Assembly: GCF_002964765.1 (NCBI RefSeq)
Contig: NZ_PQCF01000018.1
Location: forward strand, 62,001 to 126,000
Length of the DNA stretch: 64,000 nucleotides
Direction of reading: 5' to 3'
DNA from: Pseudoalteromonas sp. T1lg88
Lineage (GTDB): Bacteria > Pseudomonadota > Gammaproteobacteria > Enterobacterales > Alteromonadaceae
The first letter of the stretch is position 1. The number at the start of each line of letters is the position of its first letter. Below are positions 24,055 through 34,088 of the stretch, one piece after another. The position numbers and the translations under genes are program-made. The notes under the pieces are model-generated. The model was not told the origin of the DNA, did not search any database, and worked only from the letters and a program-made list of their open reading frames with translations.

Positions 24055-24576
24055 GTGAGTATTATTTTGGGGATTGACCCTGGCTCGCGATTCACCGGTT
24101 ACGGCGTGGTGCGCCAGCAAGGACAGCGTTTTGTCTATCTGGGCAGCGGCTGTATTAAGCTTGGTGAGAACGCGTTTCCAACGCGCTTAAAAATGATCTA
24201 CCAAGGTGTCACCCAGTTGATCGAACAGTTTAACCCCGACGCCTTTGCCATTGAGCAGGTCTTTATGGCCCATAACCCGGACTCGGCACTCAAGCTGGGT
24301 CAGGCTCGCGGTGCCGCCATCGTTGCCGCCACCATGGCAGAGCTGGGCGTCCATGAGTATTCCGCGCGCCAGGTAAAACAGGCCGTGGTGGGTAAGGGCT
24401 CGGCAGAAAAAGCACAAGTTCAACATATGGTTAAGCATATTTTAAAGCTGCCGGCGACGCCCCAGGCGGATGCCGCCGATGCCTTGGCCATTGCCATGTG
24501 TCATGGTCACTCACAACAAAACCTGATTAAATTAGCCGGCCAAGCGCGCAAAACCGTGCGTGGTCGTTTGAGGTGA
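24055..24576 (+). CDS. ruvC: Crossover junction endodeoxyribonuclease RuvC
   Basis: Resolvase that nicks Holliday junctions symmetrically (173 aa). Catalytic acids are visible: Asp7 (GIDPGSR), Glu in FAIEQVF (~67) and the Asp pair in [12 protein letters not shown] (~140). GTG start at 24055. ruvA follows with the GTG-A overlap region, making the ruvCAB order usual for gammaproteobacteria. Confidence 0.97.
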   Translation: MSIILGIDPGSRFTGYGVVRQQGQRFVYLGSGCIKLGENAFPTRLKMIYQGVTQLIEQFNPDAFAIEQVFMAHNPDSALKLGQARGAAIVAATMAELGVHEYSARQVKQAVVGKGSAEKAQVQHMVKHILKLPATPQADAADALAIAMCHGHSQQNLIKLAGQARKTVRGRLR

Positions 24577-24578
24577 AT

Positions 24579-25199
24579 ATGATAGGAAGAATTCGCGGAC
24601 AATTAGTCGAAAAACAGCCTCCAGAAGTGCTGGTGGATGTGGCCGGTGTCGGCTATGAAATCAGCTTGCCCATGAGCTGTTTTTACGCCTTGCCTGAGTG
24701 CGGCGAAGACGTCACCCTGTTTACTCATTTTGTGGTGCGTGAAGATGCCCAGCTTCTATTCGGTTTTAACACCAAAAGCGAGCGCGCTCTGTTTCGAGAG
24801 CTGCTAAAAGCCAATGGTGTGGGTCCTAAACTTGGCCTTGGCATTCTCTCTGGCATGTCGGCGGAGCAGTTTATCCGCTGTGTCCATCATGGCGATGCCA
24901 GCACCTTAGTGAAATTGCCTGGGGTGGGCAAGAAAACCGCCGAGCGTCTGGTGCTGGAAATGAAAGACAGACTCAAAGACTGGGGGCCGGATTTATTCAC
25001 GCCATATACGGATGTGGCGCCCCTTAGCGGTGCAGGTGGTGATACCTTAGTAGCCGCCAATGCCACAGACGATGCTATTGCTGCCCTGGAAGCCTTGGGT
25101 TATAAGAATAGTCAGGCAACAAAAGCGGTGAAAGCCGTTGCCCAGGAGGCCATGACCTCGGAGCAAATGATCAAGCAAGCGCTTAGGGCGATGCTGTAA
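24579..25199 (+). CDS. ruvA: Holliday junction DNA helicase subunit RuvA
   Basis: Binds the four-way junction as a tetramer and loads RuvB (206 aa). OB-fold N-terminus ([20 protein letters not shown]), tandem helix-hairpin-helix with [16 protein letters not shown] (~118-133) and a C-terminal RuvB-binding helical domain. I use the ATG at 24579, the family start, rather than a GTG two codons upstream. Confidence 0.97.
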   Translation: MIGRIRGQLVEKQPPEVLVDVAGVGYEISLPMSCFYALPECGEDVTLFTHFVVREDAQLLFGFNTKSERALFRELLKANGVGPKLGLGILSGMSAEQFIRCVHHGDASTLVKLPGVGKKTAERLVLEMKDRLKDWGPDLFTPYTDVAPLSGAGGDTLVAANATDDAIAALEALGYKNSQATKAVKAVAQEAMTSEQMIKQALRAML

Positions 25200-25212
25200 C
25201 AGAGATAAGTGA

Positions 25213-26217
25213 ATGATAGAAGCGGATAGACTAATTGAGCCCCAGCAGCAGGGCAATGAAGACGTGGTCGATAGGGCCATACGACCTAAGCTGCTGGCGG
25301 ACTATCATGGTCAGCCTCATGTAAAACAGCAAATGGATATCTTTATCGAGGCGGCACGCTCTCGCAGTGAGGCCTTGGATCACTTGCTTATCTTCGGTCC
25401 GCCGGGCCTGGGTAAAACCACGTTGGCGAACATAGTCGCCAATGAACTGGAGGTGAGTATTAAAACCACTTCAGGCCCGGTATTAGAAAAGGCCGGCGAC
25501 TTGGCGGCCTTGCTAACCAATTTAGAAGCCCATGACGTGCTCTTTATCGATGAAATCCATCGCATGAGCCCGCATGTGGAAGAAATTCTCTACCCGGCCA
25601 TGGAAGACTATCAACTCGATATCATGATAGGCGAGGGTCCGGCAGCGCGCTCAATCAAGTTAGATTTACCGCCTTTTACCCTTATCGGTGCAACGACTCG
25701 GGCCGGCTCTTTAACCTCACCGCTGCGCGACCGTTTCGGTATTGTCCAGCGCCTGGAGTTTTATAATGTCGATGACCTGGCATCCATAGTTAAGCGCTCT
25801 GCAACTCATCTTGGTTTGAGCATAGACGAGCAGGGTGCATACGAGGTTGCTAAACGTTCGCGGGGCACGCCGCGTATTGCCAATCGCTTGTTGCGCCGCG
25901 TTCGTGACTTTGCCGAGGTGAAAGGCGATGGCAGCGTGTGCGCCGATATTGCCGCCCAGGCTCTGGATATGGTGGATGTTGATAAAAGCGGTTTTGATTA
26001 CATGGATCGCAAGTATTTACTGGCGATCATCGAGAAGTTTATGGGTGGGCCGGTTGGTTTGGACAACCTCGCCGCCGCCATAGGCGAAGAAAAAGAAACC
26101 ATTGAAGATGTCATTGAGCCTTATCTGATCCAGCAGGGCTTTATTCAACGTACACCAAGAGGGCGCATTGTCTCTGACCATGCCTATGCTCACTTTGGTC
26201 TGCATAAGGCGACCTAA
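25213..26217 (+). CDS. ruvB: Holliday junction branch migration ATPase RuvB
   Basis: Hexameric AAA+ motor (334 aa). Walker [13 protein letters not shown] (~60-71), Walker [10 protein letters not shown] (~110-118), sensor region [18 protein letters not shown] with the arginine finger, and a C-terminal winged helix ([11 protein letters not shown]). Starts 13 bp after ruvA. Confidence 0.98.
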   Translation: MIEADRLIEPQQQGNEDVVDRAIRPKLLADYHGQPHVKQQMDIFIEAARSRSEALDHLLIFGPPGLGKTTLANIVANELEVSIKTTSGPVLEKAGDLAALLTNLEAHDVLFIDEIHRMSPHVEEILYPAMEDYQLDIMIGEGPAARSIKLDLPPFTLIGATTRAGSLTSPLRDRFGIVQRLEFYNVDDLASIVKRSATHLGLSIDEQGAYEVAKRSRGTPRIANRLLRRVRDFAEVKGDGSVCADIAAQALDMVDVDKSGFDYMDRKYLLAIIEKFMGGPVGLDNLAAAIGEEKETIEDVIEPYLIQQGFIQRTPRGRIVSDHAYAHFGLHKAT

Positions 26218-26260
26218 GTCTGGTGTGTAAAATCGCATTTTATTAGCCGAGCACTAATTA

Positions 26261-26285
26261 GCCGAGCCATAAGCTCGGCTTTTTT
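26261..26285 (+). terminator. Terminator of ruvCAB
   Basis: Perfect stem GCCGAGC / GCTCGGC with 5-nt loop and TTTTTT. Confidence 0.9.
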
Positions 26286-26306
26286 ATGCCCGGAATACCT
26301 CTGTAG

Positions 26307-26324
26307 GTCGGGATTCATCCCGAC
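26307..26324. repeat. REP-like palindrome
   Basis: Perfect inverted repeat GTCGGGATT-CATCCCGAC within the context GTAGGTCGGG...; this sequence type is a common dispersed palindrome in Shewanella-like genomes (from memory, not checked). Confidence 0.6.
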
Positions 26325-26460
26325 AAAAGTGCACCCTTGATACCTTGTCGACGCGAAGCAACGGCCGACAACAGGCAGCCAATTGCTTGTCATACGACAG
26401 CCGATTCACAGCGGATTAAGGCTGCACCGATTAGGGTCTGTGACTGAGCTTGATTCAGGC

Positions 26461-26634
26461 AAAAAAAAGCCCGCTAATAAAGCGGGCAAAACAACAAGTT
26501 GAAGGAAGTAAATCCGAGGAACACACCAGCTGCTCAATAGTAGGATGAAACAGCCGATGGTGTGAGGTGGGGAATCAGAAACCACCTCATGAACTGTGCA
26601 ATAGAGCCATAGTTGGTTGCGCTAGCTCAGTACA
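26461..26634 (-). ncRNA. Candidate small regulatory RNA between ruvB and tolQ
   Basis: About 174 nt on the minus strand, with a strong promoter at one end and a textbook terminator at the other. The terminator is GCCCGCTTT-ATT-AGCGGGC plus eight T (26461-26487). Internal structure: a perfect 8-bp hairpin TGAGGTGG / CCACCTCA (26563-26589) and a second stem ACACCA...CGGCTG with CAGCTGGTGT. A pyrimidine-rich single-stranded stretch (CTTCCTTCAACTTGTTG) lies before the terminator, a plausible Hfq/target-pairing region. No open reading frame. It does not match any sRNA family I know. Read on the plus strand it contains several GGA motifs as in CsrB-type RNAs, but no terminator exists in that direction. 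Confidence 0.6.
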
Positions 26635-26640
26635 GGGAGA

Positions 26641-26669
26641 ATAATAAAGCGGTAGCAGATTTTCTTCAA
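26641..26669 (-). promoter_or_regulatory. Promoter of the candidate sRNA
   Basis: Minus strand: -35 TTGAAG (26664-26669), 17-bp spacer, -10 TATTAT (26641-26646). Transcription would start near 26634. Confidence 0.6.
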
Positions 26670-26860
26670 ACTAGAAAAATTATTTTTTTCGGATAAAAAA
26701 AACTAATACCGAATAAAATCTTCATGATGATATTTTGCGCAATAAACGTAAGGCTATTAGCTTTGTATGTTGAAATATAAGGCTATTATTATTTTTGTGC
26801 TTTTTTTGTTCTATTAGAATTACTATTTTTTAACTTGTAATACATCGGCAAAATGACAGC

Positions 26861-26881
26861 TTATGCGAATAATTCGCATAA
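26861..26881. promoter_or_regulatory. Operator-like palindrome upstream of tolQ
   Basis: TTATGCGAA-TAA-TTCGCATAA, a perfect 9-bp inverted repeat in an AT-rich 400-bp region between the sRNA promoter and tolQ. Regulator unknown. No gene is seen in 26670-27108. Confidence 0.4.
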
Positions 26882-27108
26882 AATCTGTTTTTTTGGAACT
26901 TTTTCGCATGTAAAAGAGCCCAATAAGATATCTGTGTATCTGCCTGTTAACCACAGCCTGCGGCGATTTATCGGCGCTAGGCGGCAATTCATGGCAAGGT
27001 CATTGTCAGCGCAATTATGACTGGGTACACTAGGGTTCATTGTGTGTCGTACGCTGTATTGAGCGCGGATACAGTTAATTGCAATATACGCGCCTTAGGA
27101 GAAAATAC

Positions 27109-27810
27109 GTGGATTCAGGATTAAACTTTATTGATCTTATTTTAAAAGCCAGCTTTTTAGTACAGCTGGTGATGCTTACCCTGGTTGCCCTGTCGGTGCT
27201 TTCTTGGGCCATTATCATTCAGCGTCGCAAAATACTTAGCAACGCCCTAACGAATGCGAAAAAGTTTGAATCCCGTTTTTGGTCTGGCGTTGACCTTTCT
27301 AAGCTGTATAACGAAATCTCTGCTCGCGGTACCCAAAGTGAAGGTATCGAAGCCATTTTCACGTCGGGTTTTAAAGAATTTGCCCGCGCCAAGAAAAACA
27401 ATCTCTCTGCCGCTGCGATGGGAATTGATGGTCCACATCGTGCCATGCGTGTTGCCCTTTCTCGTGAGATTGAAAAGCTAGAAAACAGCCTGTCTTTCTT
27501 AGCCACTATCGGTTCTATCAGTCCTTATATCGGTCTGTTCGGTACCGTATGGGGCATCATGAACGCCTTTATCGCCTTGGGTGAAGTAAAACAAGCGACC
27601 TTGCAAATGGTTGCCCCGGGTATTGCCGAGGCTCTGATTGCAACGGCCATGGGTCTATTCGCGGCTATTCCTGCGGTTATCGCCTACAACCGTTTTGCTA
27701 CCAAGATGGAAAAAATCGAATCTTATTACGGTAACTTTATGGAAGAGTTTGCCAATATCCTACATCGCCAGACTCTGACTCATGAGGTGAAAAGCCATGT
27801 ATCAGCGTAA
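27109..27810 (+). CDS. tolQ: Tol-Pal system proton channel subunit TolQ
   Basis: Inner-membrane stator protein (233 aa) that with TolR uses the proton gradient to drive TolA during cell constriction. Three helices: ~10-32, ~130-155 ([20 protein letters not shown]) and ~165-190 ([20 protein letters not shown]), all typical of the ExbB/TolQ family. The GTG at 27109 has an AGGAG box 6 bp upstream and gives the family N-terminus ([20 protein letters not shown]). First gene of tolQRAB-pal-cpoB. Confidence 0.96.
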   Translation: MDSGLNFIDLILKASFLVQLVMLTLVALSVLSWAIIIQRRKILSNALTNAKKFESRFWSGVDLSKLYNEISARGTQSEGIEAIFTSGFKEFARAKKNNLSAAAMGIDGPHRAMRVALSREIEKLENSLSFLATIGSISPYIGLFGTVWGIMNAFIALGEVKQATLQMVAPGIAEALIATAMGLFAAIPAVIAYNRFATKMEKIESYYGNFMEEFANILHRQTLTHEVKSHVSA

Positions 27811-28222
27811 GAAGCGTCGTCCGGTCTCGGAGATCAACGTCGTTCCTTACATCGACGTGATGTTGGTGCTGTTAATTATCTTTATGGCCACCGCGCCTCT
27901 GATCACCCATGGCGTCAAGGTTGAGCTGCCGAAAATGGAGCAGTCGGAATTGGTGGATACCAAGGGTGAACCGCCTATCATTGCCTCTATCGATGCCGAC
28001 GGTAAATACTATGTCAGTGCTAACCCTGACCCGGAAGAGGCTTTAGAAGCGGCTCAAGTTGTAGCGATAATTCAAATGCAACTGGAAAAAAGCCCGAAAA
28101 CACCTGTGATGATCAAGGGTTCCGGCCAGGTCAGTTATCAAGAGGTACTCCGTCTTATGGACATACTAAGACAAAGTGGAGTGAACGAGGTGGGTCTGAT
28201 GACGGAGTCGTTCGAGGATTAA
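27797..28222 (+). CDS. tolR: Tol-Pal system protein TolR
   Basis: Single-helix partner of TolQ (141 aa). The membrane helix carries the essential Asp ([20 protein letters not shown], Asp ~22) and is followed by a periplasmic domain. Overlaps the end of tolQ by 14 bp, indicating coupled translation. Confidence 0.96.
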   Translation: MYQRKKRRPVSEINVVPYIDVMLVLLIIFMATAPLITHGVKVELPKMEQSELVDTKGEPPIIASIDADGKYYVSANPDPEEALEAAQVVAIIQMQLEKSPKTPVMIKGSGQVSYQEVLRLMDILRQSGVNEVGLMTESFED

Positions 28223-28223
28223 T

Positions 28224-29156
28224 ATGCAGCAGTTTAAAATACCTCTTCTGATCTCTGCCGGTTTGCATGTGCTGATGATTGCCATACTCGTTGGCGTCAA
28301 TTACTTGCGCCCGTCAACGCCCGAGGTGATCACTGTGACCTTGAATGCGCCGAGCAATGAAGACACGCCGCAAAAAGCCGTGGATGCGGTGGCCGTGGAT
28401 CAAAAGCAGGTGGAAAAGCGTATCGACGAGCTGCGTAAGCAGGAAGAAGATAAGAAACGGGCTGAGCAAAAACGCATTCGCGAACTGGAAAAACGCGCTG
28501 AGCTGGCCAAGCGTCAGCGTCAGGAAGAAGCTAATCGCATTAAAAAGCTAGAGCAGGAACGCAAAGCCAAGGAAGAAGAGCGTAAAAAAGCCGAAGCCGA
28601 AGCGAAAAAAGCCAGAGAAATTGAGCGTAAAGAACGCGATAAAGCGAAGAAAGCTCAGTTAGAAAAGGAAAAGGCAGAGAAGGCTGCCAAGGCCGCAGCG
28701 GAGAAACGTCGCAAGGAAGAAGAAGCGGCACGCAAAGCCGAAGAAGAGCGCAAACGTAAAGAGGCGGAAGCCAAGCGTAAGGCTGAAGAAGCAAGGCAGA
28801 AGGCACTGCAAGAGCAAATGTTGCAAGAGCAGATGGCCGCCGAGCAAGCGGTGCGTGCTAAAGCCCGCCGTCAGCAGGTACTATCTGAAGTCGACAAATA
28901 TCGCGCCTTAATCGGTCAGCGTATTCAGCAGAACCTGCTGCTTGATGATAGCTTCCGCGGTAAAGAGTGTCGCCTCAATATTAAATTGGCCTTTAATGGC
29001 CTGGTGACCAGCGTAAATTCGCTTGGTGGTGACAGACAAGTATGTGAGGCCGCAGTACGTGCCGTGCGCCGCGCCGATACGCTGCCGGTATCTAAAGATC
29101 GCGACGTATTTGAAGAATTAAAAAATATTAACTTAACGGTTAAACCAGAGTTTTAG
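28224..29156 (+). CDS. tolA: Cell envelope integrity protein TolA
   Basis: Spans from inner membrane to periplasm (310 aa). N-terminal helix (~5-25), a very long Lys/Glu/Ala-rich helix (domain II, ~65-205) and a C-terminal TolA domain (YRALIGQRIQQNLLLDDSFR ... CRLNIKLAFNG) that contacts TolB and Pal. A single base separates it from tolR. Confidence 0.96.
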   Translation: MQQFKIPLLISAGLHVLMIAILVGVNYLRPSTPEVITVTLNAPSNEDTPQKAVDAVAVDQKQVEKRIDELRKQEEDKKRAEQKRIRELEKRAELAKRQRQEEANRIKKLEQERKAKEEERKKAEAEAKKAREIERKERDKAKKAQLEKEKAEKAAKAAAEKRRKEEEAARKAEEERKRKEAEAKRKAEEARQKALQEQMLQEQMAAEQAVRAKARRQQVLSEVDKYRALIGQRIQQNLLLDDSFRGKECRLNIKLAFNGLVTSVNSLGGDRQVCEAAVRAVRRADTLPVSKDRDVFEELKNINLTVKPEF

Positions 29157-29165
29157 GGGACTTTT

Positions 29166-30521
29166 ATGATTAGATTATGCCGCATGGTGGCAGTGTCTTT
29201 ACTGGCGAGCATGAGTATGTGGGCTCAGGCCGCGCTGGAAATTGTGATCACCGAAGGGGTCGACAGCGCTCGCCCCATCGCTGTGGTGCCCTTCGCCTAT
29301 AAAGGCACAGGCGAAATGCCCATGCGAATCAGCGAAGTGGTTGCTGCGGACTTGCGCCGCAGCGGTAAATTTAAGCCAGTTGCCAATATCGATATGCCGC
29401 AGCGCCCGAGCTCGGATGCAGATGTAGATTATGGTGCCTGGGCACAGCGTGGTGTAGAAGCCATAGTTGTGGGCACGGTTGAGCAGCAATCAGCGGGTCG
29501 TTACCTGGTCAGCTTTGAGCTGATCGATGTGTTACGCGGTCAGATCACTGGCGGTCAAACCCGAGTATTGAACAATGGTCAGTTGGTGAACAGTGAAGAC
29601 CATGTGCTGGATGCCCGCGAAACCGTGATTTCGGCATCGAGCTTCCGTCGCTATGGCCACCGCATCAGTGATGTGGTGTATGAGGCCTTGACCGGTGAGC
29701 GCGGCGCCTTTTTAACAAAAATTGCTTACATCATAGTGCGTGAGCAGGACGAGAAACCATATCAGCTAGTGGTTGCCGATTACGACGGCTTTAACGAGCA
29801 GGTGTTATTGCGTTCTAAAGAGCCGCTGATGTCGCCTTCATGGTCGCCGGATGGCAATAAGCTGGCTTATGTAACTTTTGAGAACCGTCAGAGTCAGATC
29901 TTTATTCAGGATATCTACTCAGGCCAGCGTCAGTTGGTCACTTCTCACCCAGGTATCAATGGTGCGCCGCAGTTTTCACCCGATGGCACTAAGCTGGCCA
30001 TGGTACTGTCAAAAGACCGTACCGGCGCCACTGAATTGTATTTATACGACTTAATTACTAAGCAGGAACGCCGCTTAACACGCCACCGTAGCATAGACAC
30101 GGAGCCAACTTGGCATCCCAATGGTAAAGACCTAATGTTTACCTCTGAAAGAGGTGGTAATGCCCAGATTTATAAGTTAAATTTAGACTCGGGTCGAGTA
30201 CAGCGTGTGACTTTCGACGGCGATATGAACCTGAATGGTTCGGTGACCCCGGATGGGAAACATCTGGTCATGGTTAACCGTACTTTAGGTCAATATCATA
30301 TTGCTAAGAAGGATCTTGATAACGGGAACTTCCATGTGTTGACTCGAACTCGCTTGGATGAATCACCAAGCGTTGCGCCCAATGGCTCAATGATTATATA
30401 CAGCACCATGCATAACAATAAAAATGTATTGGCTTTGGTGTCGATGGATGGTCGTTTTAAAGCGCGTTTACCTGTGCTCGACGGTCAGGTTAAGTCGCCG
30501 GCATGGTCGCCATTTTTGTAA
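29166..30521 (+). CDS. tolB: Periplasmic Tol-Pal translocation protein TolB
   Basis: Periplasmic protein (451 aa) that binds Pal. Signal peptide to about residue 22 ([11 protein letters not shown]), an N-terminal D1 domain (~25-170) and a six-bladed beta-propeller with repeated SPDG-type WD-like motifs ([33 protein letters not shown]). AGGGG box before the ATG. Confidence 0.97.
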   Translation: MIRLCRMVAVSLLASMSMWAQAALEIVITEGVDSARPIAVVPFAYKGTGEMPMRISEVVAADLRRSGKFKPVANIDMPQRPSSDADVDYGAWAQRGVEAIVVGTVEQQSAGRYLVSFELIDVLRGQITGGQTRVLNNGQLVNSEDHVLDARETVISASSFRRYGHRISDVVYEALTGERGAFLTKIAYIIVREQDEKPYQLVVADYDGFNEQVLLRSKEPLMSPSWSPDGNKLAYVTFENRQSQIFIQDIYSGQRQLVTSHPGINGAPQFSPDGTKLAMVLSKDRTGATELYLYDLITKQERRLTRHRSIDTEPTWHPNGKDLMFTSERGGNAQIYKLNLDSGRVQRVTFDGDMNLNGSVTPDGKHLVMVNRTLGQYHIAKKDLDNGNFHVLTRTRLDESPSVAPNGSMIIYSTMHNNKNVLALVSMDGRFKARLPVLDGQVKSPAWSPFL

Positions 30522-30643
30522 CTCGCTAAGGGTGCAGTCAGCTTTAGTCGTATAAACTTGATGTTTGTGCGACTATCGCACTATATTAAGAAAAATTGAA
30601 AATCAGGTGATGGTTTCACTAAATCATAATAGGAATCTACTCA

Positions 30644-31177
30644 ATGCAACTGAATAAACTGTTAAAAAGCCTGCTTGTTGCAGTGCCAGTAATGACACTA
30701 GCGGCCTGTAGCTCTTCATCTAACCTAGATGAAGGCCAAGCCAACGAGACTAACCAAGTTGAAACCCAAGTAACTGATACTGTAGAAGTTGAAACTGTTG
30801 AGCGCGTAGAAACTGCAGAAGAAAAACTACGTAAAAAGTTTGAAGAACTTCGCCAGCAACAAGTTATCCACTTCGACTTTGACCGTGCAACGATCCAAAG
30901 CAAGTATGCTGAGCTACTTCAAGCGCACGCTCAATTCCTAATCCAAAACCCATCAGTTAAAGTACTTATCGAAGGTCACGCCGATGAGCGTGGTACGCCT
31001 GAGTACAACATCGCCCTGGGTGAGAGCCGTGGTCAGTCGGTAGAAAAATACCTTCTAAGCCTTGGCGTTAGCGCAAACCAAATGTCAGTTGTGAGCTATG
31101 GCGAAGAAAAGCCAATGATCAAAGCACGCAACGAAGAAGCGTTTGCTCAAAACCGCCGTGCGGTATTAGTATACTAA
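30644..31177 (+). CDS. pal: Peptidoglycan-associated lipoprotein Pal
   Basis: Outer-membrane lipoprotein (177 aa) anchoring the envelope to peptidoglycan. Lipobox LAAC with Cys22; OmpA-like domain (~75-177) with VLIEGHADERGTPEYNIALG, the peptidoglycan-binding loop. An acidic, Thr/Val/Glu-rich linker follows the lipid anchor. Confidence 0.97.
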   Translation: MQLNKLLKSLLVAVPVMTLAACSSSSNLDEGQANETNQVETQVTDTVEVETVERVETAEEKLRKKFEELRQQQVIHFDFDRATIQSKYAELLQAHAQFLIQNPSVKVLIEGHADERGTPEYNIALGESRGQSVEKYLLSLGVSANQMSVVSYGEEKPMIKARNEEAFAQNRRAVLVY

Positions 31178-31190
31178 AATCAGTAGAGTA

Positions 31191-31961
31191 ATGATGAAGC
31201 CGAAACTTATTTTGGCAGCCTTACTCATGAGCGGGAGCACCCATGTTTGGGCTGCTCCCGCTCCTGTTTCTGAGGCCACTGCCAGCGAATCAAGTATTGA
31301 GCAGCGCTTAAGCCGACTTGAGCAAATGATGCAATCGCGCAACATTATGCAAGCCAATCTGCAGCAGCAGCTCGATATGTTACAGGATGAAGTGAGCCAG
31401 CTACGTGGCATTACCGAAGAGCATAGCTACAAGCTCGAGAAGGTGTTGCAACGTCAACGTGAGCTTTATCAAGAGATTGAGAACCGTGTGAGTGCCGCTT
31501 ATACGCAGCAGCCGAGCTACGAGTCATCACAAGTGCCAATGCCGCAGCCTGACACTGGCTTAAGCACCACGGCGGTCAGCACCGACCTATCGGAAAACGA
31601 AGCGTACGATAAAGCGGTGAAACTGATTATGCAGGATAAGCGCTATGATGCCGCTATTCCTGAATTCCAGTCTTTTTTACAAAGCTACCCAAATTCCGTG
31701 TATGCGGCTAACGCTCATTACTGGTTGGGGCAATTGTTGACTATCAAGGGCGATACAGCCGGTGCCAAGTCTCATTTTGAGACCGTAGTGAATCAGTTCA
31801 GTGATTCTAGCAAGCGCCCGGACGCACTCCTTAAACTTGGCACCCTAGAACAACAGCAAGGTCAGCTGGCCAAAGCTAAGCAGTTGTTTAATGAGGTTAT
31901 CACTCAATACCCTAATACCACGGCTGCGAAACTTGCCGCCGAACGTGTTAGCAAGTTGTAG
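31191..31961 (+). CDS. cpoB: Cell division coordinator CpoB (YbgF)
   Basis: Periplasmic TPR protein (256 aa) coordinating peptidoglycan synthesis and outer-membrane constriction. Signal peptide ending near residue 21 (HVWAA), a coiled-coil trimerisation segment (~30-95, Gln/Leu-rich) and three TPR-like repeats (~140-256, YDKAVKLIMQDKRYDAAIPE). Last gene of the tol-pal operon. Confidence 0.95.
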   Translation: MMKPKLILAALLMSGSTHVWAAPAPVSEATASESSIEQRLSRLEQMMQSRNIMQANLQQQLDMLQDEVSQLRGITEEHSYKLEKVLQRQRELYQEIENRVSAAYTQQPSYESSQVPMPQPDTGLSTTAVSTDLSENEAYDKAVKLIMQDKRYDAAIPEFQSFLQSYPNSVYAANAHYWLGQLLTIKGDTAGAKSHFETVVNQFSDSSKRPDALLKLGTLEQQQGQLAKAKQLFNEVITQYPNTTAAKLAAERVSKL

Positions 31962-32060
31962 CCGAATTTTGCCAGTTGCAATGTTTTAGACTGCTTTGTA
32001 GCTAAAGCGGTCTAAAATTAGGCAACTAAAAGGAAAAACTAAAAAAAACCGAGTATTTGT

Positions 32061-32088
32061 ATTGCACTTGGATTTTAAATAAGTATTA
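32061..32088 (+). promoter_or_regulatory. Promoter of the tRNA-Lys cluster
   Basis: -35 TTGCAC, 16-bp spacer, -10 TATTAT, followed by a GC-rich discriminator (AAGCGCCCGC), the pattern of stringently controlled stable-RNA promoters. Confidence 0.6.
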
Positions 32089-32148
32089 TAAGCGCCCGCA
32101 GCAGGGGATAACCACTCAGGAAGTTTTCTGCGGCAAATTACATAAAGT

Positions 32149-32224
32149 GGGTCATTAGCTCAGCTGGTAGAGCAGTGGACTTTTAATCCATTGGTCGATG
32201 GTTCGAATCCATCATGACCCACCA
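32149..32224 (+). tRNA. tRNA-Lys(UUU), copy 1
   Basis: 76 nt with encoded CCA. Acceptor stem GGGTCAT / ATGACCC, anticodon loop CTTTTAA (UUU), T-loop TTCGAATC. Confidence 0.97.
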
Positions 32225-32250
32225 CTTTATGTAATACTTAGCACAGCGTT

Positions 32251-32326
32251 GGGTCATTAGCTCAGTTGGTAGAGCAGTGGACTTTTAATCCATTGGTCGA
32301 TGGTTCAAGTCCATCATGACCCACCA
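32251..32326 (+). tRNA. tRNA-Lys(UUU), copy 2 (variant)
   Basis: Same gene with two changes from the other copies: T for C in the D-loop (CAGTTGGT) and A for G in the T-loop (TTCAAGTC). Confidence 0.97.
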
Positions 32327-32349
32327 ATTGCTAAATAGATTCTAATGTT

Positions 32350-32425
32350 GGGTCATTAGCTCAGCTGGTAGAGCAGTGGACTTTTAATCCATTGGTCGAT
32401 GGTTCGAATCCATCATGACCCACCA
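32350..32425 (+). tRNA. tRNA-Lys(UUU), copy 3
   Basis: Identical to copy 1; encoded CCA. Confidence 0.97.
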
Positions 32426-32493
32426 CTTTAGAATCAATACTGTTAACTTGTTGACGTTAATCATAACGCCTTAAACAACTTAACAACCCGGGC

Positions 32494-32569
32494 GGGTCAT
32501 TAGCTCAGCTGGTAGAGCAGTGGACTTTTAATCCATTGGTCGATGGTTCGAATCCATCATGACCCACCA
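32494..32569 (+). tRNA. tRNA-Lys(UUU), copy 4
   Basis: Identical to copy 1; encoded CCA. Confidence 0.97.
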
Positions 32570-32639
32570 TTCAATCTCCCCCTGCTATTATGAATAGCAC
32601 TTAATGTGCCGACATCTTATTGGCTCATTACACCAGAGC

Positions 32640-32715
32640 GGGTCATTAGCTCAGCTGGTAGAGCAGTGGACTTTTAATCCATTGGTCGATGGTTCGAATC
32701 CATCATGACCCACCA
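32640..32715 (+). tRNA. tRNA-Lys(UUU), copy 5
   Basis: Identical to copy 1; encoded CCA. The spacers between the five copies are unrelated to each other and 26-70 bp long. Confidence 0.97.
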
Positions 32716-32845
32716 CTTTCTTTATTCCCTTTTAAACTAACTAGTTACTAACTATCTTCTCGAACCCTAGCGCATAGCTTCTTTTTATCGTCATAGTTTC
32801 GTATAATTGCCCTAGTATTTCGTAACCTAGAATAGTTTTATCAGT

Positions 32846-33889
32846 ATGGGTATTAGCCAACAGATCATGCCAGAGGACTATATTTTTCCTCCTAAGCCAG
32901 CTCCTCTTTCCGATGCCGAAAAGCTCGCCTATAAAGAGCGTATTAAGCAATTGCTGAAAGAGAAGAATGCCGTATTAGTCGCGCACTACTATACCGACCC
33001 TGAAATTCAGGCGCTCGCGGAAGAAACCGGTGGCTGTGTTGCCGACTCGTTAGAGATGGCTCGTTTTGGCGCACGTCAAGAGCAAGCAGATATGATTATT
33101 GTTGCCGGCGTTCGCTTTATGGGTGAAACGGCTAAGATCCTGACGCCGAATAAAACCGTGGTCATGCCAACTCTGGAGGCGACCTGTTCGCTGGATGTGG
33201 GTTGTCCTATCGATGCTTTTAGCGCGTTTTGTGATCAGCACCCGGATCGTAAAGTAGTGGTGTACGCCAATACTTCGACTGCGGTTAAGGCCCGTGCGGA
33301 TTGGATTGTTACCTCATCATGTGCGTTGGAAATTGTTGAGCACCTTGATAGTGAAGGCGAAAAAATTATCTGGGGTCCGGATAAGCACCTTGGCAGCTAT
33401 ATTCAAAAGCAAACCGGTGCCGATATGATCATGTGGAATGGCGCCTGTATCGTTCACGACGAGTTTAAAACTAAAGCGCTGCAAGATATGAAAGCTTTGC
33501 ACCCGGATGCGGCGGTTCTGGTTCACCCAGAGTCTCCAGCGGAGATTGTTGAGTTGGCCGATGCGGTTGGTTCAACCAGCCAGCTGATTAAAGCGGCGCA
33601 GGAAATGGATAACCAGAAGTTTATCGTCGCCACCGATCGCGGTATTTTTTATAAGATGCAGCAACTGTGCCCAGAGAAGGAGTTCTTTGAAGCACCGACT
33701 GCAGGCGAGGGTGCTACCTGTAAAAGCTGCGCACATTGCCCTTGGATGGCCATGAACGGCTTAAAAGCCATTGAAGAAGCACTGATTGACCCAAGCGGTA
33801 AAGAAGTGTTTGTGGACATGGAGCTGCGTGAGGGCGCCTTACGCTCACTTAATCGCATGCTTGATTTCACCGCCGCCATGGCACGCTAA
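32846..33889 (+). CDS. nadA: Quinolinate synthase A
   Basis: Makes quinolinate from iminoaspartate and dihydroxyacetone phosphate for NAD synthesis (347 aa). [4Fe-4S] enzyme: cluster cysteines are in [22 protein letters not shown] and the C-terminal [33 protein letters not shown] is the family N-terminal signature. Weak RBS. Downstream of the tRNA-Lys array, upstream of tRNA-Ser. Confidence 0.97.
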   Translation: MGISQQIMPEDYIFPPKPAPLSDAEKLAYKERIKQLLKEKNAVLVAHYYTDPEIQALAEETGGCVADSLEMARFGARQEQADMIIVAGVRFMGETAKILTPNKTVVMPTLEATCSLDVGCPIDAFSAFCDQHPDRKVVVYANTSTAVKARADWIVTSSCALEIVEHLDSEGEKIIWGPDKHLGSYIQKQTGADMIMWNGACIVHDEFKTKALQDMKALHPDAAVLVHPESPAEIVELADAVGSTSQLIKAAQEMDNQKFIVATDRGIFYKMQQLCPEKEFFEAPTAGEGATCKSCAHCPWMAMNGLKAIEEALIDPSGKEVFVDMELREGALRSLNRMLDFTAAMAR

Positions 33890-33995
33890 TGGCGGATTAC
33901 TAAGCAATTGATTTGGTTTTGTAAAAAACACCTTGCAACAAACAAAGCCTTTGCTTAGTATAAGCGGCGCTGCTGCGGCAGCCCAGTTAAAGTGC

Positions 33996-34088
<93 letters not shown>

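Noticed and set aside
26461..26640. CsrB-like RNA on the plus strand between ruvB and tolQ (several GGA motifs)
   Set aside because: No promoter or terminator in that direction; the minus strand has both.
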